From contig JAJFKL010000018.1 in the NCBI GenBank assembly GCA_021773235.1, positions 62,001 through 126,000 of the forward strand: 64,000 nt of DNA. Direction: 5' to 3'. The notes under the pieces were generated by a model. It was not told the DNA's origin, did not search any database, and saw only the letters and a list, made by a program, of their open reading frames with translations. Within the stretch, counting starts at the first letter, position 1. Each line of letters starts with the position of its first letter. Shown piece after piece: positions 44,853-54,874 of this stretch. A program made the position numbers and the translations under genes. The DNA is from Gammaproteobacteria bacterium. Lineage in GTDB: Bacteria > Pseudomonadota > Gammaproteobacteria > Eutrophobiales > Eutrophobiaceae.

Positions 44853-44978
44853 TTATTTATCTGAAGCGATAAAGGATGAGCTAGTATCTTTCTTGGCTTT
44901 TTTTGCTGCACGTTTTTCTTTCAACGAGAGTGCGGGTTTCTTTACGGCTTCTTTTCTGCTATTCCGTTCTTTAGACAT
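44853..44978 (-). CDS. Small basic protein, 41 aa
   Basis: MSKERNSRKEAVKKPALSLKEKRAAKKAKKDTSSSFIASDK*, with GGAGAAC upstream of the ATG. Not in ORF track. Confidence 0.7.
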   Translation of the reverse strand: MSKERNSRKEAVKKPALSLKEKRAAKKAKKDTSSSFIASDK

Positions 44979-45526
44979 GGTTGTTCTCCAAATGGGGGAA
45001 GCATGCATATATAACTGCATAACTGTCCTATCACTCTACTCCAAAGCTATAAAAATGTATTGATTAATAGCAGAACCGAATTGGTTAAAATTGAATTATT
45101 ATGTGTAGACATCGGCCTCTTTTCTCTGCCGGTTCACTAAAAGGCTGTTTAGAACCGCAGGAATTCTAGTTCGCAGATAATTCAGCTTATTTCTAATCTA
45201 TCAAACTAATTAATCAATTTGTTTAATGAAACACCCTATTAATTAGAGTGTTATAACTTAAACCATGAGTTTGAACACACGACAATAGTTTTCCTATCGG
45301 GCAGTTATCGACCTGAATTGAAGGAATAATCAATTACTTTTAAGCAATCACTAAATACTGACAGCTAAAGTCCGGCATTTATGTCATAATAGTCGGCTCG
45401 ACCCAAAGCAGCAGCTTTAAAAAACCGACATTTTAGTCGGTCATTCTGTTTCAGTGTTTGTTAAGTTCTCGTTCCTTATAGACATTCCTTTCCGTCGTCA
45501 ATTTTCTCATCATCACAGGCTCCACT

Positions 45527-46180
45527 ATGTCGACAGACAATGCAGTAACGAAAGAGTTACAACCGACCATTCTTTCCTATGTAAATGATCTCCCTAACTT
45601 ATGCTCTCTTGCAGGCTTGGCCTGCACAATATCAGCGATTTACTTTAGCATTCTAGGTGTTTACTACGCAGCAATGATTGGCATGATCTGGGCTGTCGCT
45701 TTTGACTGGGCAGATGGTCTCATTGCAAGAAGAATGAAAGGACGTACAGGTAATGACCAAATTTTTGGTGGGCAACTTGATGTATTAATAGACATTGTGA
45801 GCTATGGCGTCGCTCCAGCTATTCTTCTACTGAGTTATGGTAAATTTGATCCTGTAATTCTACCAATCGCATTTATAATACTTGCTGCCAGTGCAATACG
45901 CTTGAGTTACTTCAGCACATTCGGTCTATCTGGTGGATCTAAATACACAGGACTAGCGCTCGATAACAACAATATAATTCTCGTTTTCATATTTATTTTT
46001 GAAAGCGTTTTTAGTGCGGGAATATTTTCTGTCATTCTTTATGTCAGCGGTCTAGGTCTCGCTGCCTTGAATGTTTCCCAAATCAAAACACCAAAACTTT
46101 CTGGAAACCCAATCAATGTTTATCTTCTTGCATTTTATACTCTTGGAATGACCTGCATCTATGGCTGGAAACTTTTATAA
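45527..46180 (+). CDS. CDP-alcohol phosphatidyltransferase
   Basis: 217 aa; DWADGLIARRMKGRTGNDQIFGGQLDVLID. Confidence 0.88.
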   Translation: MSTDNAVTKELQPTILSYVNDLPNLCSLAGLACTISAIYFSILGVYYAAMIGMIWAVAFDWADGLIARRMKGRTGNDQIFGGQLDVLIDIVSYGVAPAILLLSYGKFDPVILPIAFIILAASAIRLSYFSTFGLSGGSKYTGLALDNNNIILVFIFIFESVFSAGIFSVILYVSGLGLAALNVSQIKTPKLSGNPINVYLLAFYTLGMTCIYGWKLL

Positions 46181-46244
46181 CAAGTAACGAGATTGAAATA
46201 ACGTAATAACGAAAATCAATTTAACAAAGGAGTTAAATAGCATA

Positions 46245-46691
46245 ATGGTAGTATATACAGTCGGTACATTTGATATGTTACATGTAGGTCACCTTGCTTT
46301 ACTAGAACGTTGTAGATCATTAGGCGCCGTCGTAGCAGTAGGCGTTGCTTCTGATAGTGTGGTGAAATCCTATAAGTTCAATGTGCCGGTAATTCCTCTC
46401 GAACAGCGAATAGAAATGCTAAAGGCACTTCGCTGTGTTGATATTGTTCGTCCTTATCATGAACTTGAATATGTATCTGCATGCAAGGAATTGGATGTCG
46501 ATATTTTCGTTATTGGAGAAGATTGGGGCGACAAACCGCATAATTTAGATGTGGAGTTTTACTTAAAAACTGAAGGAAAAAAAATTGTACAAGTTGATTA
46601 TAACTCCCGGACTTCATCCACGAGAATAAAACAAAATGTTAAAGATCAACCGCATCGAAACACGCATAGAGAACAACTTTTTGTGCATTAG
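46245..46691 (+). CDS. Cytidylyltransferase (glycerol-3-phosphate cytidylyltransferase-like)
   Basis: 148 aa; VGTFDMLHVGHLALLERCRSLG (HxGH), RTSSTRIK. Confidence 0.88.
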   Translation: MVVYTVGTFDMLHVGHLALLERCRSLGAVVAVGVASDSVVKSYKFNVPVIPLEQRIEMLKALRCVDIVRPYHELEYVSACKELDVDIFVIGEDWGDKPHNLDVEFYLKTEGKKIVQVDYNSRTSSTRIKQNVKDQPHRNTHREQLFVH

Positions 46692-46744
46692 TCGCAGTTC
46701 TCCTCACTGTATTGATTAAACGTTAGCTGACACCTTTAATTGCT

Positions 46745-47269
46745 CTACCTTTCATTCAAGTAGTTCATCAGCACCATATAGGTGAATCCCCATAACGGGG
46801 TATCTCCTAACCGTATGTAGGGAAACTCTCGGTTATCATATTCTGGGGCGATCACACCACTATCGTGATTATCCGGATCGATAAGATAAGACAACTCCAG
46901 CCAACATGCCGAAGCGATTTCAGTCTCGTCTGGATTCAGTTCTACTCGCTCAGGGATCTCCCATAGAAATGGCGCAACAATAACCGGGTGTTTTTGCAGG
47001 CGACCAGCCTTGGATATTGGCAACGCACGTTCGTAGTGATCGGCAGACAGATGACAGCCACATTCTTCCAGAACTTCACGTTGACAGGTTGCTAATAAAT
47101 CAGAATCTGATTCATCCACCTTACCTCCCGGAAAGGCCCACTGTCCCGACCATGGATCAGCGGCATGATTCGCTCTGCGTACTAGTAATATGGACGGCGA
47201 CTCACGCGTGACAACAAGTGCCACAGCTGCACTAGGGTGTTCAGTTTCATTATTCTCATTCACAGTCAT
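46745..47269 (-). CDS. NUDIX hydrolase
   Basis: 174 aa; GGKVDESDSDLLATCQREVLEECG matches Nudix box. Confidence 0.9.
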   Translation of the reverse strand: MTVNENNETEHPSAAVALVVTRESPSILLVRRANHAADPWSGQWAFPGGKVDESDSDLLATCQREVLEECGCHLSADHYERALPISKAGRLQKHPVIVAPFLWEIPERVELNPDETEIASACWLELSYLIDPDNHDSGVIAPEYDNREFPYIRLGDTPLWGFTYMVLMNYLNER

Positions 47270-47553
47270 ACTTTATCTAATACTGACAGGAAAGAGTACT
47301 GCTTGTTATTGAAGCAGCAATGATAGTGAAATCATTTATTAGTATAAATATGAATTGTGGGTAACGATATTTTTTCCTAAGGTTAACTAGGCTCGGGATT
47401 AAATGAGTGCATAAGTCGATACCAACCGTAACTCATTGCTAGTGCAAGGTGTGAATTAACAATTTCATATGAATAACCTCAGTATGATTTTGCTAAATAT
47501 GACTGATTGTAACTGTATAAAAAGACTCTTACCTTTAATTACCTTAATTTTTC

Positions 47554-48003
47554 CTAATACATAGGATTACCATTTTTTGATTCGCATGGTACTTCCTGCA
47601 TCGAATCCCAATGCTCGACAATTTTCCCGGCTTCATCAAAACGAAAAAAATCCATCGTCACATACTGTTCATCGCCAGGCCAAGTTTGGTGGGTATGAAG
47701 CGCAACAAGATCACCTTCCGCAATCGCCCGTATGAATTCGATACTTTTACCGGGGTAATCTTTTGCCATCTCGTCAAAATAGTTGATAAAGGCCTGTTTC
47801 CCATCGGCAACCAATGGATTGTGCTGAATGTATTCAGCACCGACATAAAGGTCAACTGCTTTGGATGGGTCACCCAAATAGGACATTCGATAAAATTTAA
47901 TCGCGTTTTGTTTATTAGATTCCATATCGTATTCCATTCTTAATCTCTCCATAATAATGGGTGCAGGTTCAAATAAACCCGCTTTTATTGCCTCAAGATT
48001 CAT
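47554..48003 (-). CDS. SnoaL/NTF2-like protein
   Basis: 149 aa; YVGAEYIQHNPLVADGKQAFINYFDEMA, RFDEAGKIVEHWD. Confidence 0.85.
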   Translation of the reverse strand: MNLEAIKAGLFEPAPIIMERLRMEYDMESNKQNAIKFYRMSYLGDPSKAVDLYVGAEYIQHNPLVADGKQAFINYFDEMAKDYPGKSIEFIRAIAEGDLVALHTHQTWPGDEQYVTMDFFRFDEAGKIVEHWDSMQEVPCESKNGNPMY

Positions 48004-48539
48004 TCATTTTCGAAAATATAATTTCCATTTTCATCTGAAATTATAACTAGGTTTGTTGAACCATAATCTGTGGATGTTATTCGCCAACCGCTTTGATTTT
48101 GAAAAACTCTAAAATAATGAACAATACTATTATCTTTTAAATTAACGCCTTCATCATAACTCTCAATACTTTCTATTCTATTCGAATCAACATTATAATT
48201 AATAATAAGTAACGAACTTAATACAGGCATTTCGACAACAATATTAAACTCTATTTTTATTATTTTATTTTCCTCCATGTCTTCCTTCAATATCTTTACA
48301 GATGTTGATGTTGATTTTGATTCAAGTCCATTATCTGGTGAATTAATATTGAAGCTTGCTTTAGGAATTTTTCCAATACTCTCATCTACTGTATTTAAGA
48401 AATAATTAATAACCTTATAAGTAGATTCAAAATGATTATCTTTTTTATTGAGTGTTGTTTCTGAAAAAACAACTTGGGAGAATAAAAGTAAATATATCGA
48501 AATTGAAATATATTTCATTTTACGTATTGGTTTATGCAC
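48000..48539 (-). CDS. Hypothetical secreted protein
   Basis: 179 aa; signal peptide; overlaps neighbours on both sides by a few nt. Confidence 0.55.
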   Translation of the reverse strand: MHKPIRKMKYISISIYLLLFSQVVFSETTLNKKDNHFESTYKVINYFLNTVDESIGKIPKASFNINSPDNGLESKSTSTSVKILKEDMEENKIIKIEFNIVVEMPVLSSLLIINYNVDSNRIESIESYDEGVNLKDNSIVHYFRVFQNQSGWRITSTDYGSTNLVIISDENGNYIFENE

Positions 48540-49257
48540 GGTTATAAATTACCGGCATTTTTCCTTTCCATGTGTTCCATAAATCCGAGTTCACAACTAA
48601 ATTTGACATGAAATTTGCGACGTTAATCCGGCTGGTTTGTCCGGCATCAAAGATAGCATTTCTAGTCGGTGAGGAATGAATATCATATTCAGTAACATTC
48701 TCTTCATCTGTAAGACCATCCGGACGGACAGCCACCCATTCAATAGATTTGTGTGATTGACCGACATGCAGACGAAGAAAATCAGCCGCCTTTTCATTAT
48801 CGACATGTGGCGGTAATAATAATCGCAATAGCGATATAACATATCGTTGCGAAAGTGGTGGCTGCTCAGGGATATCGCGATTACTGTTGCCTGTTGTATT
48901 CATGAGAATAATTTTAACTTTCTTATCTGCGTTAATAGATTCAAGAGTGCGTGATATTTTTTCAATCGTATCGGTCACTAATAGCCTGGGTTTACCAAAA
49001 ATACCTTTGAAAGTTAAATTATGTCCTAAGCAAGAAAATACAGCATCACAGTCTTCGAGGTGGGAAGCGAGCTCATTCTCTGACATATCAGATATGTTTG
49101 CCCTAATTATGTCCAAATTTGACTGGACATCATTTGTTTGTGTGAATGTACTTGCAGTGCGAACAATAGCAACAACGTTAATTTCCTGCTGGAGCAATTG
49201 TTGCACCAGTAATTTACCCGTGGCTCCACTTGCGCCGATGACTAACACTTTTTTCAT
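48532..49257 (-). CDS. NAD(P)H-binding SDR-like protein
   Basis: 241 aa; VLVIGASGATGKLLVQQLL. Confidence 0.88.
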   Translation of the reverse strand: MKKVLVIGASGATGKLLVQQLLQQEINVVAIVRTASTFTQTNDVQSNLDIIRANISDMSENELASHLEDCDAVFSCLGHNLTFKGIFGKPRLLVTDTIEKISRTLESINADKKVKIILMNTTGNSNRDIPEQPPLSQRYVISLLRLLLPPHVDNEKAADFLRLHVGQSHKSIEWVAVRPDGLTDEENVTEYDIHSSPTRNAIFDAGQTSRINVANFMSNLVVNSDLWNTWKGKMPVIYNRA

Positions 49258-49296
49258 AATATTCCCGTGATAATTTAGTGAATAGAGCTAGAGGGG

Positions 49297-49836
49297 TTAA
49301 TAGGCTTCCATCATAGTCAGTAACTTTTCTGGGCTATCCTCAGCCAGTAGCATTTCGCGATGGTGTGATTTTACAAATTGTTCTTCTACAGCATGATCTA
49401 AAAAAGAGCATAACATATCGTAGTACCCTTCAACGTTAAGCAATCCACATGGTTTTTTGTGAAACCCAAGTTGCGTCCAGGTAAGTACTTCGAACAACTC
49501 TTCCTGAGTACCCAAGCCACCGGGAAGAGCAATAAACCCATCCGAAAGATCCATCATGACTTGCTTTCTTTCGTGCATCGAAGCAACGACGTTTAATTCT
49601 GTTAACCCGTTATGAGAGACCTCTTTATCGACCAACGCTTGCGGTATAACACCAATCACTTCACCGCCACCAGCCAAAACCGCATCTGCAATCTCGCCCA
49701 TAATACCGACACTGGCACCGCCATAAACCAGTCCAATGCCCCGCAATGTTAGCGCTTTAGCAAGGCTACGCGCTGCGTAACCATACTCAGGGCGTCTTCC
49801 TGAACTAGAACCGCAATAAACACATACTTTTTTCAT
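49297..49836 (-). CDS. LOG-family protein (putative lysine decarboxylase-like)
   Basis: From internal Met: MKKVCVYCGSSSGRRPEYG; ALPGGLGTQEELFEVLTW (PGGxGTxxE). Confidence 0.93.
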   Translation of the reverse strand: MKKVCVYCGSSSGRRPEYGYAARSLAKALTLRGIGLVYGGASVGIMGEIADAVLAGGGEVIGVIPQALVDKEVSHNGLTELNVVASMHERKQVMMDLSDGFIALPGGLGTQEELFEVLTWTQLGFHKKPCGLLNVEGYYDMLCSFLDHAVEEQFVKSHHREMLLAEDSPEKLLTMMEAY

Positions 49837-50134
49837 GAAGAAATCATTAAAACTGTTGAAATTCACCTCCTAGAATAGCATTGCTAATAACCGAACATCG
49901 CCCAGGAATTAAGCAATTCAAGGGCGATCACACATTTAATCATTTTTTTTCAGATTATTACGGTAAAAAGATAGTTTTTCTGGCCGGAAAGCTATATGGT
50001 GCGGTCATTAGTAAAAAATTTGTAGCGGTTCCCGGTAGTTAAACGCAATGTAAAAAGCAGCCTCTTCCGTAACAGTTCCACAACAATTTGCATGCTAATA
50101 CATTGTTTTTTAATAATTTAAGGGGTATCCAAAA

Positions 50135-50338
50135 ATGGCTACAGGTACAGTAAAATGGTTCAACGATAGTAAAGGTTTCGGATTTATTTCACCAGCTGAT
50201 GGCAGCGCAGACGTGTTTGTTCATCATAGTTCTATCCAGGCTGATGGATTCAAGTCACTTGCCGAAGGACAAAGCGTAAGCTTTGATACTGAGCAGGGTG
50301 AAAAAGGACCTAGTGCAATCAACGTAGTTGCACAATAG
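50135..50338 (+). CDS. Cold-shock domain protein
   Basis: 67 aa; [32 protein letters not shown]. Confidence 0.97.
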   Translation: MATGTVKWFNDSKGFGFISPADGSADVFVHHSSIQADGFKSLAEGQSVSFDTEQGEKGPSAINVVAQ

Positions 50339-50357
50339 TCCAGATTAGACTTTTTTG

Positions 50358-50373
50358 CCTACATGGATGTAGG
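50358..50373. repeat. Hairpin CCTACAT-GG-ATGTAGG in csp 3' region
   Basis: Perfect 7-bp inverted repeat, followed by GAGCGACGCAGGAAGCC. Confidence 0.7.
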
Positions 50374-50413
50374 TAGTAGAGCGACGCAGGAAGCCAAAGC
50401 CGAAAATAGTCTT

Positions 50414-50443
50414 AAAAAGCCTCGCTAAAGCGAGGCTTTTTTT
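50414..50443 (+). terminator. Intrinsic terminator after csp gene
   Basis: AAAAAGCCTCGC-TAAA-GCGAGGCTTTTTTT. Confidence 0.92.
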
Positions 50444-50571
50444 ATTCCTGTAACATAAAAACACCCTGTCCTTTTTTTAGTCTTCTTTTAGCCTCCAGTC
50501 TGTTTAAAACTCTTACATTGGCAATAAGAAAAAAAGCATCTATAGTTATAGATATATGATATCAATTCTAT

Positions 50572-51270
50572 TTGATGCTTATGGCAGTCAACAGAGAGCC
50601 TGTTGATAATCAGCCAGTCGTTATTGACTATCTGGGAAGAAACCCAAATTTCTTTCTAGACAACCCTACTCTACTTTCAGAATTAAACCTCCCGCATGTG
50701 AACGGGAGAAACATCAGTTCATTAATCGAATATCAAGTTGACTATTTAAGGAAAAATGAGCAGTTGCTGAAATCGCAGATAGCGTCTTTAAGCAAAAACC
50801 AGGAGCAAAGTGACAGGTTGGCAGAAGAAGCCTATAAACACTCCTTTGCATTAATGGATGCGACATCTATAGAATCGCTTTATGACTCTTTGTTTCTATT
50901 CCTAAAGCACGAATATCAATGTAGCCATTTAATGATTTTTTTCTTTGTAGAAAAACGACCATATAAAGATTATCGCAATCTACGATTCAAACCAATTCAT
51001 TCAAAATTACGCTATTTATTCTCGGGACTGTATAACGTCAACAAACCCCTGTGCGATAGCCTTCCATCAGAATACATAGATGAATTGTTTGGGGAAGAGT
51101 CGAACAAAATAAAATCCACAGTCTCTCTACCAATAAATAATGATGAACCACTAGGTTTATTTATATTAGGCAGCCAGGAATACAATACATACCAACAAGG
51201 ATCTTCAATTACCCTATTAAATCATTTAAAAAACGTATTCGTAAAACAGTGTAATACGCTACTTAGGTAA
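50572..51270 (+). CDS. DUF484 family protein
   Basis: 232 aa; VIDYLGRNPNFFLDNPTLLSELNLPHVNGRNISSLIEYQVDYLR. Confidence 0.85.
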   Translation: MMLMAVNREPVDNQPVVIDYLGRNPNFFLDNPTLLSELNLPHVNGRNISSLIEYQVDYLRKNEQLLKSQIASLSKNQEQSDRLAEEAYKHSFALMDATSIESLYDSLFLFLKHEYQCSHLMIFFFVEKRPYKDYRNLRFKPIHSKLRYLFSGLYNVNKPLCDSLPSEYIDELFGEESNKIKSTVSLPINNDEPLGLFILGSQEYNTYQQGSSITLLNHLKNVFVKQCNTLLR

Positions 51271-51334
51271 TTTAGTAAAAACGATGAAAGGACGCTGTAA
51301 AATATTGCGTCTCTATAGCGCTGCCAAGAGAAAG

Positions 51335-52243
51335 TTATTTAGCGGCAAAAACCCTTGCGACTTCAAAGGCCTTCTCATGATCAATATAGAGAGGTTTATC
51401 TGTTTCCCGCATTATTTCAAATAAGCGGTGGTGTACTTTGTTTTTTATATGACCAATCTTTAAAGCACCGATACCAACGGCCTTTTTCGGAGTGAAATCG
51501 AGTTCCTTGCCCATATCATTGATATCAACACCTTCAATGCCCGCGGGGGGAACTGCGTTTGCATCGGTCGCAACTATCAATTCTGGAGCTTGTTCCAATT
51601 GAGATCTCGAAATAACCTGAAGTCCCGCCTTTGCTGCATTGATTATGATATCTGATGTCTGTAATAAATTTTCGATGGCCTTATCCGAACCAATATTCTC
51701 ACCCTGCATATTTACATCAAAGCGCGAATTATATTCATCGGCTATAGATTGACCGACCTTCTTCCCTCGAGTGCTACCAAGAAATACCTCCGCACCACAT
51801 TTTGATGCCAAGATACCGGAACACACCCCAACAGGTCCGGTTCCACCTAGTATATGGATTGACTTACCTTCCAGTGATTCGCCTGTTATGTTTTTTACCC
51901 ATACTTCTACGCAGGCCACCATTGCTGCTGCCGTTGTAATTGCGCCACTTGGATCAGCAAATATTGAGACTTCGAAAGGTGAAAACATGGCGGCCTTTGC
52001 CCGGTAAAACATGTCTATGGCCAAACCATAATCACGCCCACCAATAAAAATACCGGTACGTTGCGAGCCTTGTGAGTAAATAAGATCTTGAGTCAGATAG
52101 TGGATGTCATCAAGACCAACCTCTGTATAAGGAATCACCCCTTCAATCTGGGCACTATGCGCCATATTAACGTCAAATGGGCTGACATTGTTTGTCGGGG
52201 TAAATATATGTACAAAATAACGTTCGTCCATGATTTTCATCAT
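51335..52243 (-). CDS. mtdB: NAD(P)-dependent methylene-tetrahydromethanopterin dehydrogenase
   Basis: HIFTPTNNVSPFDVNMAHSA, FADPSGAITTAAAMVACVE, HILGGTGPVGVCSGILASKCGAEVFLGSTR. Start uncertain (MMKIMDERYF chosen). Confidence 0.88.
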   Translation of the reverse strand: MMKIMDERYFVHIFTPTNNVSPFDVNMAHSAQIEGVIPYTEVGLDDIHYLTQDLIYSQGSQRTGIFIGGRDYGLAIDMFYRAKAAMFSPFEVSIFADPSGAITTAAAMVACVEVWVKNITGESLEGKSIHILGGTGPVGVCSGILASKCGAEVFLGSTRGKKVGQSIADEYNSRFDVNMQGENIGSDKAIENLLQTSDIIINAAKAGLQVISRSQLEQAPELIVATDANAVPPAGIEGVDINDMGKELDFTPKKAVGIGALKIGHIKNKVHHRLFEIMRETDKPLYIDHEKAFEVARVFAAK

Positions 52244-52327
52244 AGCATGGCAAAAAATAATTATGTAACCCAAGCGGGCAACAAATTAATGATACCGAGC
52301 CCTGACTCCTTTATTTTTATTAATAAT

Positions 52328-52657
52328 TTATTGAAAGCTTACATTTTTATAATATGGGGAATCCATACCCTTGCTTCCTTCTTCTACTACATTGCCATTA
52401 AATAGCTTTACCGACAAATTGCCATTAATCTGCTTTGTGAATGGTATCAGAAGTTCATCAATATACTTTTGAGCACAATCGAGCGATGTGAATTCATAAA
52501 AACCACCGACAGAATGGTTATTGATTCCGCTCAGCCAAGTCTTAGACTTCAGTCCTTCAAACTTCTTCATTTCAGGATTGATCGATTGCCAATCGATCTG
52601 ATCAAATGGAACTGAGACCTGATACTCAGCATAAAGAAATATTTTTTCCTCACTCAT
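52328..52657 (-). CDS. Small YdhR/monooxygenase-like (ferredoxin-fold) hypothetical
   Basis: 109 aa; FEGLKSKTWLSGINNHSVGGFYEFTSLDCAQKYID. Confidence 0.6.
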   Translation of the reverse strand: MSEEKIFLYAEYQVSVPFDQIDWQSINPEMKKFEGLKSKTWLSGINNHSVGGFYEFTSLDCAQKYIDELLIPFTKQINGNLSVKLFNGNVVEEGSKGMDSPYYKNVSFQ

Positions 52658-52697
52658 TTTTCAACTCCTAAAAAAGAAAATTCTCATTAGACCCCAC

Positions 52698-53069
52698 TTA
52701 TTTCATATTAGAGGGGTCTGCCCCCTTAAATTCCGATATTTCTACTGGACTCCAAAGATATCCACTTAAAAAGAAATAAACCATCGCAACAACAAGAATC
52801 AGATAAAGCACCAGCAACAAGGATGAAATGATTTTAGTGGGAATAATTTCTGAATAAACCCAACATTTATAACTACTAAATATCCCTAGCAGAAATAAAA
52901 TAAAAACCAACGAAAACCCAAGCACAAGCTTGTAATAGGTTTCATCATTATCAATTGTTTCAGAAAAACTAATACCAAGATAAGGCGATAAATTAAGTAA
53001 CACAATAGGGACGAGAGTGACTACCCAATAAATAACCTTAATTCGTGATACATCCTCTGCCACTTCCAT
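52698..53069 (-). CDS. Hypothetical membrane protein
   Basis: 123 aa, three TM. Confidence 0.55.
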   Translation of the reverse strand: MEVAEDVSRIKVIYWVVTLVPIVLLNLSPYLGISFSETIDNDETYYKLVLGFSLVFILFLLGIFSSYKCWVYSEIIPTKIISSLLLVLYLILVVAMVYFFLSGYLWSPVEISEFKGADPSNMK

Positions 53070-53163
53070 AGGAACCCCACCTGTTTAGTTATTCAATTTA
53101 TAAACAATCTTAGGGTACAGACAAATTCAAATCTATAGAACGGATGAATTCTACCCAAATTTC

Positions 53164-53265
53164 TTAAAGTGATGAAGTCTCGACGTCTTGTTGGATATTC
53201 ATCAGTTTACCAATGTGCATTGGTAGTTTTGATAGAAAATTATTTCTTCCATATTGGTAACCGCC
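53164..53265 (-). pseudogene. C-terminal remnant ...YGRNNFLSKLPMHIGKLMNIQQDVETSSL*
   Basis: Paralogous to 57988-58080 with synonymous codon differences; upstream frame closed by TAA. Confidence 0.5.
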
Positions 53266-53417
53266 TTAGCTATACCCCTTGGAATTGAGGTGTCTGTCAC
53301 ATTGCATTAAAAATAATGTGACTCAGTTGACAAATACCATGCTCAATTTAACCAATCCAATAAATTGGCACCTCTGTTGCAATAGATTATTTAATACTAA
53401 TTTATGGAGATAAGAAA

Positions 53418-53624
53418 ATGAATTATTTAAATATTAATTTTCCAGTGTCAGTTTTTTCATTTGGTGCCTTTATATTCCTATCTGCACCTTTAGAAATATT
53501 TTCCTCTTATACTATTAAAGAAATATCTATGACCGGTTTATTGATCGAATTGGTTGGGATAATAATAGGGGCACTCGTGATTTATAGAAATAAAGTAACT
53601 CAAGAGTGTCTGGAAGATATCTAG
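53418..53624 (+). CDS. Small membrane protein, 68 aa
   Basis: Two hydrophobic helices; GGAG-like RBS (ttatggagataagaaaATG). Confidence 0.45.
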   Translation: MNYLNINFPVSVFSFGAFIFLSAPLEIFSSYTIKEISMTGLLIELVGIIIGALVIYRNKVTQECLEDI

Positions 53625-53702
53625 ACTAAAATGCGGCTATGCCCAGAGACCATGAACCTCAGCATCTTTGTTTAAAGATTAATTCTGTTGTGACCCACTT
53701 AT

Positions 53703-54221
53703 TTAAGCTTGGTTAAATAAGTCTTGCTCAAGATTCAATAGTTTTTCTTTAGCGCTTAGTCCGCCAGCATAACCAACCAGTTGTCCATTGCTACCAATGA
53801 TTCGGTGACAAGGAATAATAATCGAAATGGCATTCGCGCCATTTGCAGAGGCAACCGCCCGAACTGCTTTTTTATTACCTATTTTTTCTGCTAACTGTAA
53901 ATAACTGGATGTAGTACCGAATCTAACGTTTAGCAATTCTGACCAAACACTTTTTTGAAAAACCGTACCTGCCATTAACAGCGGAATTGTGAATATTTGT
54001 CTTTTATAATTGAAGTACTCGTCCAATTGCTCATTGGTATCATCTATTATTTCATTTCTAGCTTCGACAAAGTTCGCATTCAGACACTTACTCAACCGAG
54101 CATCTACCTCCGCTCTCATTTTTCGGTAGCGCCAATCACATAAGCACAGCTTGTTATCAAAAGTTCCTAATACCAGTTCGCCATAAGGCGAGTTGAAATA
54201 TTGATAATGAACTTCATTCAT
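53703..54221 (-). CDS. ogt: Methylated-DNA--protein-cysteine methyltransferase
   Basis: 172 aa; SIIIPCHRIIGSNGQLVGYAGGLSAKEKLLNLE. Confidence 0.93.
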   Translation of the reverse strand: MNEVHYQYFNSPYGELVLGTFDNKLCLCDWRYRKMRAEVDARLSKCLNANFVEARNEIIDDTNEQLDEYFNYKRQIFTIPLLMAGTVFQKSVWSELLNVRFGTTSSYLQLAEKIGNKKAVRAVASANGANAISIIIPCHRIIGSNGQLVGYAGGLSAKEKLLNLEQDLFNQA

Positions 54222-54874
54222 TATTTAGTGACAGATTTATTAATACCTAAAAATTCTGAATTTACGCTTAAGGCGCGATCGTATTCCATTAGCTTAGCTG
54301 TCTTTTGGCTAATATCGCTACTACAAAAACGTTCTAATAAATAAAACATCATATCGATCGCCAAAGTAACACCACCACCAGTGATGATGTTGCCAGAATC
54401 AACTAATGCAGCAACAACAGGTTTAACAGTTGCTGCATAATCATTAATCATTTCTATCGGTGCTGTCTCACCGGGTGCAGCTAATCTTCGTGTCGTTACT
54501 TCAAGCCCGCTTACTATGCCAGATGCTGCGAGGATCATGCCGCCAGTACAAACAGAAACTATGACTGAATTATCCTTGGCCGCTCGAATGAAATTTAATG
54601 TGTTTTCATTTTGACATTGCTCTTTCCAACCGGGACCACCCGTCACAATTAAAATATCAAATTCGGGACAATTGCTATAGTCGTAATCAGCAATGGTACG
54701 AACATTACTAGCAAGGACAACCTCGCCAGCGTGTTCAGCGACGGATAAAATGTCAATATCAGGGTGAAAACGTCTTGCCATTGACAGGACGCCGGTCGTT
54801 GCACCAACGTCGATCGGTTCTACATCGGAATAAATTAAGATCGCGAATTTCATCTGGTAATTATTTTTAGACAA
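54221..54874 (-). CDS. DJ-1/PfpI-family protein
   Basis: 217 aa; VTGGPGWKEQCQNE, VSVCTGGMILAASGIVSG, GNIITGGGVTLAIDM. Confidence 0.88.
   Translation of the reverse strand: MSKNNYQMKFAILIYSDVEPIDVGATTGVLSMARRFHPDIDILSVAEHAGEVVLASNVRTIADYDYSNCPEFDILIVTGGPGWKEQCQNENTLNFIRAAKDNSVIVSVCTGGMILAASGIVSGLEVTTRRLAAPGETAPIEMINDYAATVKPVVAALVDSGNIITGGGVTLAIDMMFYLLERFCSSDISQKTAKLMEYDRALSVNSEFLGINKSVTK

Noticed and set aside
44752-45063. 103-aa + strand ORF
   Set aside because: Opposite the more credible 41-aa basic protein; no family features.
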